A stretch of DNA of 64,000 nucleotides from Arenicola marina (Eukaryota; Annelida; Polychaeta; Arenicolidae): positions 38,738,548-38,802,547 of the forward strand of contig OZ025253.1 in assembly GCA_964019135.1 (NCBI GenBank). The letters are read 5' to 3'. This document shows, one piece after another, positions 25,225-34,461 of this stretch. Numbering within the stretch: position 1 is the stretch's first letter; every line of letters begins with the position of its first letter. The position numbers and the translations under genes were made by a program. The notes below the pieces were generated by a model, which searched no databases, was not told where the DNA came from, and was given only the letters and a program-made list of their open reading frames with translations.

Positions 25225-27292
25225 TCACGTGACCTGTGCGACGTCACAGAGCTGGCGGCAGACCTCCGCGTGACAGTCATAGAGGGAGTCGGGAAGCCAG
25301 CGCCAGACAGGATACCATGACCGCGTCCTGGCACTGCGCTCTGGGTCACTTGTTAACAGCCCCACTCCCCGCCCTGACCGCGGCTTGATGCCCCACACCA
25401 CCCCCTCACCACTCAGCAGGGGGTGGCGGACACCCTCCCCCCACCTCCCTCCCTCCAAGCGAGCCGCCAGCTCCCTCATGTACTTATCGACCCCCCCCAC
25501 CCCCTCCTCCACCAGGTCCCTCAGGACGAGGTACTTGAGGTAGGCGGAGGGGACCTCAACTTGGGGTGAGTCTGGCATCCCCACAGCCTCCCCCACCGCG
25601 GGGTGGAGGAGGTCGGCGGGGTGGAGGCTGTGGGGATGTGGGCGGCGGGCAGTGAGCCTGTGTGACAGCTCCCGGGCCTCACGGGTCAGGTCCTCACACA
25701 GGCCACACTCACCCTGACACCCCCCAGCCCCCCGCCTCGCCCAGTGCGCACACAGGCCACACCAACCCTGACACCCCCCAGCCCCCCGCGCCGTCCGGTG
25801 CACTGTGTGGGTGGCGGACACCACCAGCGCCACCCTGCTCCAGTAAACCCCCCACCCAGCCTGAAGCTCGCCCTCCCCCTCCCTCTCCTCTGGCAGCCTC
25901 AGACTCCCGGTCCTCAGCGACTCACTAACACACTCAGAGAGCCCTTCCACGTCCACCAACCCCCCGATACACCCCCGGGACCCCCCACCCCCACCCCCCA
26001 GGGCCGCCAAGGTGTCCCTGGCCTTCCTCACCTCTCCCTCCATCTCATCCAGGAGGCACCACTGGAGGTAGTACCGCGTCAGGAGCTTGAGGCCCCGGAT
26101 GAGGGTGACGGGGGGTGAGCGGGGGCCGAGGGCGTCCAGCGCGTCTTTCTCTACCACACACGTCGTCGGTAACCACTCACCATACCACCTTGACCCAACC
26201 CCCGGCACCAGTTGGACGGGGTGTGAGGACCGCTCCAGCCCCGCCTCCCTCTCCAGGCGGCATATCGCCTCCTGGGTGACACGCTTCAGGGCGTCCCGGG
26301 GGACAGGGAAGGCGGGGGTGAGGTCACAGGTCAGCCTCTCCCCCCGCCACACCAGAGACAGGGTGACAGTTGTGTCGCCGACCTTCACCCTGGTGTACCT
26401 GGGGGAGAGGAGGCCGCAGTGGGTCAGACCCTCGGGGAGCGTGACGGTGGGCAGCTCGGCATCCAGCCCGTCCTCCCAGCGCTGGAGGAAGACCCAAGGG
26501 TCCACCTCACACTCCTCCACCCCCTCCACCACACGGGGCTCACCTCTCAGAACATCCCTCCTCCCCTCCTCCCGACAGGCGGCCAGGGCCTCGCCACTTA
26601 CCCACACACTATACTTCACCCTCCCCTCCTCCTCCTCCCCCTCCTCCTTCTCCTCCTCCTCCTCCCCCTCCTCCTCCTCCCCCTCCTCCTCCTCCTCCTC
26701 CTCCTCCCCCTCCCCCTCCTCCTCCTCCCCCTCCTCCTCCTCCTCCTCCTCCTCCTCCTCCCCCCTCACCACCCTCACCCCCTCCCACGCCACACTAACT
26801 AAAATGTCGAATTCGACAGCATTCGGTCTGACATCTGTCCCGTCGCCATGGCTGCCGACCAGCGTGTCCCGGAGTCTGGCAAACAGGGGGTCCCTCCTAC
26901 CCACCGCCTCAATCAGGTCACAGACTAACCTCTGGACGGCTTCTCTCCGGGCCACCGTGTCCGGGTGATACCAGTCGAACGTGCCCCCCTCCAGTCTGGC
27001 CGCCTCCTCCGTCAGGGTGCCGGAGAGTCGGCCCTCCACCCGTAACCGGGAGGTGCGGACCATGGCGGTCTGGGGGGCGTACTCCGCTGGCAGCTCCACC
27101 TCCCAGGTGAGGGTGCGGGGGGTGGTCGTTCCAGGGGTGAGCTCCTGGGAGGTCTCTGTGTCAGGGGTGAGGTCCTCGGGGGTGGTGGTGCCAGGGGTGA
27201 GGTCCTCGGGGTTGGTGGTGCCAGGGGTGAGGTCCTGAGGCGTCCCTGTGCCAGGGGTGAGGTCCTGGGGGGCGCGTGCAGCTGATGTTGAC
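25225..27292 (-). CDS. cGAS-like / Mab-21 family nucleotidyltransferase, exon 2 (main exon)
   Basis: This exon encodes most of a predicted 794-residue protein (residues 106-794; stop TGA at 25,225-25,227). The Mab-21/cGAS fold is shown by GS (252-253, bases 26,851-26,856), EFDILV with acidic residues E266 and D268 (26,806-26,814), and the third acidic residue D429 in CDLTPAF (26,323-26,325). Together these are the metal-binding triad of the nucleotidyltransferase. C-terminal family landmarks follow: VVEKDALDAL near 485-494, RGLKLLTRYYL near 505-515, and SAYLKYLVL near 688-696. Active members make cyclic di- or oligonucleotides after sensing nucleic acid; Mab-21 relatives without the triad are not enzymes. 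The core is enlarged by an acidic loop and a cysteine-bearing insert, listed separately. The minus-strand sequence tgttttctatttaag|g at 27,293/27,292 is a strong acceptor, so an ATG at 27,348 is probably intronic. The exon is GC-rich, unlike its flanks. Confidence 0.85.
25696..25785 (-). repeat. 54-bp in-frame duplication carrying a cysteine motif
   Basis: Two copies of GAGGCQGxCGLC, 18 residues apart, give C-x3-C-x2-C twice: residues 613, 617, 620 and 631, 635, 638. They lie in a ~170-residue insert between the RGLKLLTRYYL helix and the SAYLKYLVL helix, where compact Mab-21 proteins have only a short link. Six regularly spaced cysteines suggest metal binding or disulfides, which is unproven. 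The usual cGAS zinc-thumb position, just before the RGLK helix, has no cysteines here. Confidence 0.8.
26623..26763 (-). repeat. Glu-rich coding tract (GAG/GGA codons), about 47 residues
   Basis: Residues 283-329 are almost only Glu and Gly with one Lys, encoded by a (GAG)n-type microsatellite. It sits between the EFD catalytic strand and the following RVKYSVWV strand, so it would form a long acidic loop within the nucleotidyltransferase core. The tract stays in frame. Such tracts often vary in length between alleles. Confidence 0.9.
27109..27270 (-). repeat. 30-bp coding minisatellite (10-residue EDLTPGTTTP repeats)
   Basis: About five and a half copies of a 10-residue repeat (PQDLTPGTGT, PEDLTPGTTT and variants) at residues 114-167, upstream of the catalytic core. 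The peptide is Thr/Pro-rich and likely disordered. It follows directly on the exon 1 repeat, so the first ~165 residues are almost entirely tandem repeat. Confidence 0.9.
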
Positions 27293-27458
27293 CTTAAATA
27301 GAAAACAATAAACTGGTTTAGACATTTTGTTTTCAACAGAGAAAACATGTTTACAGCAGTATGTCTAGTAAGCTTATTTTCGTTAATATGACAATAGCGC
27401 GAGTTTGCGGGGCGTTAGGCAATTTTATTGGCCCGACATCAAGCTGTAGCAGCCCGCC

Positions 27459-27510
27459 AATTTTCATTATCGGCCCGAGGCCGCAAGGCCGAGGGCGGAT
27501 AATGAAAATT
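27459..27510. repeat. 52-bp hairpin-forming inverted repeat
   Basis: Perfect 13-bp arms aattttcattatc (27,459-27,471) and gataatgaaaatt (27,498-27,510) enclose 26 bases whose ccc/ggg and ggcc/ggcc segments can extend the stem. A partial relative (caattttattggcccga) lies about 40 bp to the left. It resembles the palindromic core or end of a small non-autonomous element; no terminal duplication was identified. Confidence 0.8.
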
Positions 27511-27837
27511 TAAAGCTATAACTACAATTCTTTTGTGCGTGACGTCATATTTCATTGTTCTATGCAGCGTCGCCATGGCAACGATTGTCGATTGCATGGG
27601 CAGCAGGGCGGTTTGGGTCAGAATACGGCATTTTAGAGGCCTTCAGATGTAACGCTATTGTACTAGTTAACATGCCCACCAACTCGTAATAATGTTTATT
27701 AAAGATTTACTTGTAGGCCTATAACTTATATAAGCTTTATAGACATGACCATGTAGCTTGAGTCTTCTTACATTGTTAAGTAGATATTCATTCCGTAAAT
27801 TAGGTTACTAATTTACAAGTAACTTATGCAATATGTC

Positions 27838-28460
27838 AAGACTCAAGGTATTGTCTACAATAGTCAAGATGGAGAACCAATAAATATTCTGACAGATTGA
27901 CAATGACAATGAATCAAGTCTAAAGTTTTGTCCCATTGAACGAGGGACTCGGAGACGCTGATGACGATATTTTGGGGGGAGACAGAGGCTAATTAATCCA
28001 GGAGCCACATCGTCTCTCTCCTGGGAGGGAATGGCAAATAATGTTTAGATCTAACCATATTTCGCACCTGTAGAGAAACTGTAAAAAGAAACATATTTGG
28101 ACATCTAGATAAGCTTACTAGTGTTATAGGTCATCAGGTTATATAGTCCACAACAATAGAGCAATAAAGACTTTAGATATCATGACAGGCTGACAATGTC
28201 AATGACAGGGTTAAAGTTTTGTCCAAATGGCAAACGTCATTGAACGCGAGATTGATACTGATACAGTGATAGCGAAGGGGGAGAGAGAGGCTAATTAATG
28301 CCAAACCGTGATTAATCCAGGAGCCACATCGTCTCTCTCCTGAGAGGGAATGGCAGATAAGGTTAGAGCTAGCTTTATTTCGCACCTGAAGTGGGAAGAT
28401 ACTTAATCCAATATGCCACATCATCTCCCTCCTGGGAGGGAATGGCTACACCGACCGACT
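27838..28460. repeat. Degenerate duplicated segment, about 0.25-0.3 kb units
   Basis: Copy 1 (about 27,838-28,080) and copy 2 (about 28,163-28,390) share ordered blocks: a tgacaatgacaatga-like block, aaagttttgtcc, ggctaattaat, ccaggagccacatcgtctct, gagggaatggca and atttcgcacctg. A partial third copy (28,400-28,446) repeats the gagggaatggc portion. Copies are clearly diverged with small indels, so this is an old duplication or neighbouring insertions of one interspersed repeat. Confidence 0.75.
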
Positions 28461-28932
28461 GATAAAAACTTTACAGCCTGCGGTGACGACGATCAGTAAA
28501 CAAACTGTGCGGAGTGCGATCGGCGTTTGAGAATTCGAACGTCATATCATTTCGGTGACTATAGTGTCACGCGCCACGCGTCAACTTCGCTGCTGAGGAC
28601 GGAGCTCGAAGGTCAAGGCCAGTACAGGTTGGGATTTGTTTGTCAAACTGCCAGGCCAAAAGGCTAAATATAAATACAGGGTTGGGCGGGTTGTCAAATA
28701 CCGAGGCCAAGAGGCTATATATACATCATAACATAAAACTTCGTGTTTATAACCTGAGACAGGCGCGGATCCACTGTGTGTGTGGCGGTGCGGGCAGTAT
28801 GTTCTGTACTGGACCACCCACAATAATGGTGGGGGGGGGGGGGGGTAGGCAAGGGGCACTTGCATTCCTCAAGGATAGGCTTTTCATTTCACCGTGAACT
28901 GAGAATGAAGACCGACGGGGAGGGGGAGGGGT

Positions 28933-29030
28933 GTAGTGACCACATTGAGGAGGCTAATTGTGGTCACTACCGTGTACCACATTGTGGTCACTACCGTGTA
29001 CCACATTGTGGTCACTACCGTGGAACTCTC
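28933..29030. repeat. 12-bp inverted repeat plus 24-bp tandem repeat
   Basis: gtagtgaccaca (28,933-28,944) is the exact reverse complement of tgtggtcactac (28,959-28,970). The right arm is then repeated as a 24-bp unit (gtgtaccacattgtggtcac and four more bases), giving nearly three copies to about 29,025. The left arm could pair with any of the right copies. Confidence 0.85.
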
Positions 29031-30952
29031 CCAACCTCAGTATTTTGGTCACCACAATATCTCCAAAATCTGCTCGGAAGGAGTATCTTTTTTTCAGGCC
29101 GCTTGGTTCTGTTTTTTCCTGCAACGCCCCTCTATGAAAACACATTTTTAGAGTCGCCTCCTACCCCTCCCCGCCTTCCCCATCCTGTAGTGTATTAATA
29201 CTTCAGGTTTTCATTTTCATCCTCTTTCTCATCCGAAATGTCAGCTGTATATAAGAGTAGATCTAGAGTTTTATCACAAATTTTCAAATGAAAGAGTAGA
29301 ATGAGAGTAGAACCCGCCCCCCCCCTTCTATTCTGTCACTCAATTCTTCGTGAACCCCGAATACATTTTTGAGTGATTTGGGAACCAAATACCCTCTGCC
29401 CCCCCCCCCCCCACCCCCCTCTTATTCATCCCAGTGATGCATGGTGGGTGGTGGTTGAGAGGCAGGGAGGCACAGAACACAGTAAACTGATCATAATGCG
29501 CCCATGCACTACAAGGGTCTGTCATTGCCATGATTGCGCGCACCTTCCAAGAATAAGCCATACAGTCAGTGATGTCAGACGAGTAACACACCGGACACGA
29601 TAACACAGATCAGTTACGGACCCTGATTACCATACATAATGATTTGTCTCCCTATCTAAGCCATACCGTTGATCAACTTAAGGAACTCAATGTTGATTTT
29701 TTAACCCCCCCCCCTCCCCCCCCCGTTTTTGTTTCCATACTGTAAAGGTAAATCCAATTCAATTTCAGTCTACAAACTGTAAACTTAGCATATAAGAAAC
29801 GCAAGTCAATGAACAAATTATATGCCTGGGGCGGGCATCCACGTTTTGCATGTCTGCATAGCACATCATGTCATGCGCATACATCTATTGTTAGCATTGA
29901 ATAATTGAATAATTTATTCGTTAATTTAATTATTAAAGACATGACATAATATGCTTCGACCTCTCTTTGTTTGAATATATTTATGTACATGTATGCATAG
30001 CACATGTCACAACAATGAAAGACTTCTGTAACATGACTATGCATAACAAATATAAGCGTCTTTACTAATAGAATGCTGACAACTTCCACTCGGTGAGATC
30101 CGAGTACTCTCCACACCAGGGGTGGAATTTTTCCCCGAAACGGTTGAACATTCTTTTATACATTTTCTCTAAGATTTCGTTATTACAATTCTGTCTAAGC
30201 CTTAATGATATGTATACCTTACTTGTTTATTACAAACGAATCCATTTCCCTTTTCTAACTAAATGTACAATTATATTTCTCTTTGCATGGATTTTCTCGA
30301 ATTATTCTATAGTCTATATTATATATAATCTTCTTACAGTCTGCGCTTGCTCATTTAATTTCTGTTCTTTTCGTGTTCGTTGCCTTTTTTTTTCCTTGAT
30401 TGCATTACTTCATGTTTAACATATTTCAAGTTTTGATAACCAACCTGGGTCAACAAACCATCGTGCTTTATCTGACATGAAATCGTGTCTTCTGTCACAT
30501 AATACTTGCATAGTGCTAAGAACCTAAAGCTATTTCGAATTGTTAACGGCCTTATTCTGTCCATACCTCGACAATAAACTGCAATGTTTTTTAACAGCGG
30601 TGGCCTTCATTTCGTGTAGTGCGTATTATTAGCACCACCAGGGCCCTGGCGCGTCGAAAATCACATGGATGCTATCATTAGTAACTTTGATGACCATGGA
30701 CAGTCCCTAAGATTACAAATAACCTCTGTCACATTTTTGACCTCCGCCGACGTCTAAATGCACTGTGGTTGACCAAATGTACTGCAACATAATGTTTTTG
30801 TCAGTCTTCGCCACTTTCTACTAATCAACAAAGAACGAAAGACTGCGATTGCAATGGGCGACCTCGACCGTCTATTGTGTCAAAGATACTGGTCCGGAAG
30901 GGCTGGACGAAGTGAGGGGCTAGGTTCTACACACAAATATACGAAAGGTTAC

Positions 30953-31269
30953 CTTTTTTCTGGGGTCCCTGTTGCGTCTGGAGTTATCCCAGTCATTTCC
31001 GCCTGTCCCGTCTCGGCATTCCCGGACTCCGCCACCTTCGCCTGTCCCGTCTCGGCATTCCCGGACTCCGCCACCTCCGCCTGTCCCGTCTCGGAATTCC
31101 CGGACTCCGCCACCTCCGCCTGTCCCATCTCGGAATTCCCGGACTCCGCCACCTCCGCCTGTCCCGTCTCGGAATTCCCGGACTCCGCCACCTTCGCCTG
31201 TCCCGTCTCGGAATTCCCGGACTCCGCCACCTCCGCCTGTCCCATCTCGGCATTCCCGGACTCAGCCAT
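30953..31269 (-). CDS. cGAS-like / Mab-21 family nucleotidyltransferase, exon 1 (repeat-built N terminus)
   Basis: A minus-strand frame opens with ATG at 31,267-31,269. The start has a purine at -3 and G at +4, and it is the first ATG after an in-frame TGA 21 bases upstream. It encodes 105 residues: seven copies of a 13-residue repeat (AESGNSETGQAEV type, residues 2-92), then TGITPDATGTPEK. It ends at a consensus donor aaaaaag|gtaacc (30,953/30,952) in phase 2. The ag left over plus the g that begins the 27,292 exon makes AGG (Arg), so the two exons join in frame; 317 + 2,068 bases = 795 codons including stop. The region is acidic, low-complexity and predicted disordered. The join is inferred from splice signals and phase. 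A plausible 3' splice site at 31,326/31,325 suggests a further 5'-UTR exon upstream. Confidence 0.6.
30994..31266 (-). repeat. 39-bp minisatellite, seven copies, within exon 1
   Basis: Seven 39-bp units without length variation; differences between copies are a few substitutions giving S/A, T/M and E/K exchanges. Both strands are open through it. The minus strand is preferred as coding because it has the good start context, a consensus donor, and a phase match to the exon 2 acceptor. Confidence 0.95.
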
Positions 31270-32044
31270 CTCCGCTATTCGCTTGTGTCAGAAGTAATCG
31301 AGTCTAACGTTGTTCTGGGTTTGTTCTGAAAATCAATAATAGCTTTGTACAAACTGAATAATTGTTAATTAAAGAAGAAGATATGCATATGGCATGCGAG
31401 ATAGACCTAAGCACAAGTGTTTTCCCTAACCTGGCCGAGCCTTTAGGCAAGGATAGGATAGAAGATTTGTGCTAAGATAATCCCATCTGGCACACAAGCT
31501 CCCAGTGGGAGATTGCGAGATAGGTGTATCCCAGACCTGGCGTCACAATGGGCTGCAACCAAGTGAGTGCCAGAAATTATAAATTCAAGAATGTTCAAAT
31601 AAACGCTGTCGGTATTCTTAATATGCTACAGAAAGATGAAATACTTACATTTACAAATCACAGATGTTACACGAGGAAAAGATAGTACGCGTGTAACTTT
31701 GAGATGTCTCTCTTCCCAGCGGGGTGTGATCTCTGACTAAGCGCTCTCCCTCGAGTCGTATAAGTATTACCCGTGGTATCACGTGATCTGGGCTATATAG
31801 ATAAAGACATGGTGACCAGATAGCGACACACTTCAATTTGTCATTCAACGCTTGACGTCAGGGGCGTTATCGGACCTTGGTACAGATGTACCCAAATATC
31901 ACCCACATACACCACCCTCACGAGACTCCGCCCCTCCCCCGCCTCCACTGCACGTGCTACAGACATCCCCGGCCCCATACTCACGCCGCCCCCAATGGAC
32001 GTGCTACAGACACTAGTGGCTCTATACTCCATCCGAGTATAGGA
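31270..32044 (-). promoter_or_regulatory. Upstream flank of the cGAS-like gene with TATA-like and E-box motifs
   Basis: Unique DNA upstream of exon 1. It contains the palindromic ctatatag at about 31,793-31,800 and, adjacent to it, tatcacgtgat, which carries a CACGTG E-box. On the minus strand the TATA-like element would lie about 525 bases before the start codon, compatible with a 5' leader or the suggested 5'-UTR intron. Promoter activity is a guess from motifs; both motifs are palindromic and so do not fix direction. Confidence 0.25.
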
Positions 32045-32495
32045 CAGCTGGATGGGACAACGAGATAGGACTTCGGGACGAGACTTCGGAATGGGACATC
32101 ATGATCGGACATCGGGATGGGACATCGGGATAGTACATCGGGATGGGACAGTTGGATGGGAAATCGGGATAGGACTTCGGGATGGGACTTCGGGAAGGGA
32201 TATCGGGATCGGACATCGGGATGGGACATCGGAATGGGACATCGGAAGGGACATCGGAATGGGACATCGGGATGGTGCATCGGGATGGGACATCGGGATC
32301 GGACATCGGAATGGGACATCGGAAGGGACATCGGGATGGGACATCGGGATGGGACATCGGGATGGGACATCGGGATGGTGCATCGGGATGGGACATCGGG
32401 ATGGGACATCGGGATGGGACATCGGGATCGGACATCGGGATCGGACATCGGGATCGGACATCGGGATGGGACATCGGGATAGGACACCGGAAGAT
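32045..32495. repeat. Island of the 13-bp minisatellite
   Basis: About 34 tandem copies of the 13-bp unit gacatcgggatgg with substitution variants. This is the same family that fills 34,462-64,000. It stands alone, about 0.8 kb upstream of the cGAS-like gene's start codon and 2 kb from the main array. Left-edge units are the most diverged. Open frames within it reflect the repeat. Confidence 0.95.
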
Positions 32496-34461
32496 GACAT
32501 GACTTTATCATCCATTGTGGTTTTGACTTGTTTCAGAGAAGCTCATTTATTGCTCAAGATTGTCATTGACTGCAATGGTCGATTAGCATATGGAATCAAG
32601 GTTTTCGCCTTGAAATAGTTTGGTCTGATTGAGTTAATGTCAGTTTCTCAGCTGCCTATTACAGTATATCCTTGAAAACGAGTATACAGTTTTAACAATA
32701 GCATGACGTCGTAGCAATAGTTTAACGTCCAATGAAATACGTGTAGCCTATTGAATGTGATATTCATATAATCATATATAATGTGTAGTTGTTTTCCTTT
32801 TACAATATGTAACACTAAATGTTACAGGACATTAGGTAAGAAAGCGGACTGACTTTCTAAGCAGCGTTATTATCATTATGATGGTCTCGCATCATCCCCC
32901 CCCCCTCATCATATACCCCTCCCACACCCCACCCCTCTCACCATACACCCCCCTCCCACACCCCACCCCTCTCATCATACACCCCCTGTCACACCCCATC
33001 CCTCTCACCATACACCCCCTCCCACACCCCACATTTATTTAACCCGCCCCGCTCGCCATATCCCTCGTCACCATATCTCTCTTGACTATAACGTTCGATC
33101 TCTCCATCTTATAGCGAGGAATCCTTAACCGATAAGCAAATCTCCACATGTCGGCAAGTGATGACTTGTCTTCCCTCCGTCGTTCCATGGCGCACCCACT
33201 TGTTCTTGACCCTGATACACCTTGAGGCGCTCTGAGTATTCAACTGATAGAGGAATAGGTTGAGGTTTACCATCCCCATAAATGTCAGGTATACCGCTAA
33301 CTACTCCCTTAATGATATATTACTTTTGAGATAAGATAAGTGGCATCTATCTATCTGGATTACCACCCCCCCCCCCCACACACACACACCCCCCCCCCCG
33401 TAAATCTGGTGTATCGGCTATAAATTGAGAAGCATTCTGAGACAATCTGAAGTGCGTCCTCCTCTCTCATCACGTGCGTCATGATTCCACGAAGACACCA
33501 CTTGGTGTCACCTTGAGACAGGCGGTGACGTGTCATAACGCTCGGCAAGGTGACTTTGGTCTGCGTGACTGTACAGTTTACCTACCCCTGCCTCTCTGCC
33601 CACCCCTACACCCACCCACACCCCGGTAACGACCCTCGGTTATGTCAATAACACGGGGCTGAGTAATCCGGCAAGCGCGTTAAACCTTGGTGCCCATCTA
33701 TTTACTAAGTTCAATGTTTAATCTCACATTACATTATCAAACCTGTGGCGACAGGGTATCCCATAATGCATGTGGGCATATGACAGCCTCTATATATGTG
33801 CAGCGACGTGACAGATTAAAAACGTTATGTTAGGAATTGCACGAAATCTCCCTAAAACACATGGGTGACAAAACCCGAAACCCTTTTTGGAAATAAGTGT
33901 TTTGTGTACTAGTTAAAGAACGAGCCGGAGAGCTTTATGTGGGGAAGACACGACAGCGAGTTCTTTAACGTACTTATAAAATTGTTGTAACAAGGCATTA
34001 GTTCTGCTCAAGATTTGAGTAGTTCATTTTCTAGGATTGGACACAAGAAATCGACAGCGTTAAGAAAGCAGCGGTTTGCTCTAAAATAAAAGAACTACCG
34101 ATCAACTTATGCACCAGTCAATGTGAAGCCCCAGGGTGGAGGGTGAGAGGTCACGGGGGTAGTAGATATAATTTTGAAAATCTTTTTTCTAAATCCCAAC
34201 ACAAGGGTCAAGTCGTCCCGCCTAACTTCCATGAAAACTACTTCCCCTGAAAATCAGTATTAGTGAATCAGCGCTTTCACTTTAAAATTGATCATCCATT
34301 TATGTCGGACATGTATATATATGTGTGGCACCTTTAGTAGGAATGGCATGACCAATATCATACGGTTTCCCGTTCATAAGCGGCACCGGATACATGTGCC
34401 ATCGAAAACTGTCGAATTTCCATATATTTTGTGTGTTCTACCCCGCCCCCCGGCTGGAGCT
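32496..34461. other. Unique and low-complexity DNA between the two 13-bp arrays
   Basis: No gene is recognised. It contains a ~34-bp C-rich repeat (32,896-33,033, about four copies of a ctctcaccatacacccc type unit) and a mixed C-run and (CA)n microsatellite at 33,364-33,400. A possible acceptor (gacttgtttcag) near 32,535 is followed by a short open segment ending in TAG near 32,618, which I could not link to anything. Confidence 0.6.

Larger units (their letters stand above)
27293..30952 (-). other. Putative intron of the cGAS-like gene
   Basis: A 3.66-kb AT-rich intron on the minus strand, from gtaacc at 30,952 to tttaag at 27,293. It contains the hairpin at 27,459-27,510, a degenerate duplication at 27,838-28,460, the inverted and tandem repeat at 28,933-29,030, and several C or G homopolymer runs (28,830-28,845, 29,318-29,331, 29,399-29,417, 29,706-29,723). 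I see no convincing coding sequence on either strand between 29,030 and 30,950. Confidence 0.5.

Noticed and set aside
26087..26968. 293-codon plus-strand frame overlapping the cGAS-like exon
   Set aside because: It is the antisense of the catalytic exon. Its Ser/Pro-rich content comes from the antisense of the Glu tract and C-rich codons, and it has no family features.
27293..27348. ATG at 27,348 as the start of the cGAS-like protein
   Set aside because: The 19 residues before the acceptor tttaag|g are AT-rich and unlike the exon. Exon 1 at 30,953-31,269 joins in phase to 27,292, so the ATG is more likely intronic. It remains the fallback if no splice is found.
28759..28775. caggcgcggatcca, similar to terminal sequences of some hAT transposons
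   Set aside because: No inverted partner or flanking 8-bp duplication was found nearby, and there is no transposase sequence.
30854..31297. Plus-strand 147-codon frame through the 39-bp repeat (CPVSEFPDSATSA repeats)
   Set aside because: The opposite strand has the better start context, an upstream in-frame stop, a consensus donor and phase agreement with exon 2. Both strands cannot easily be coding.
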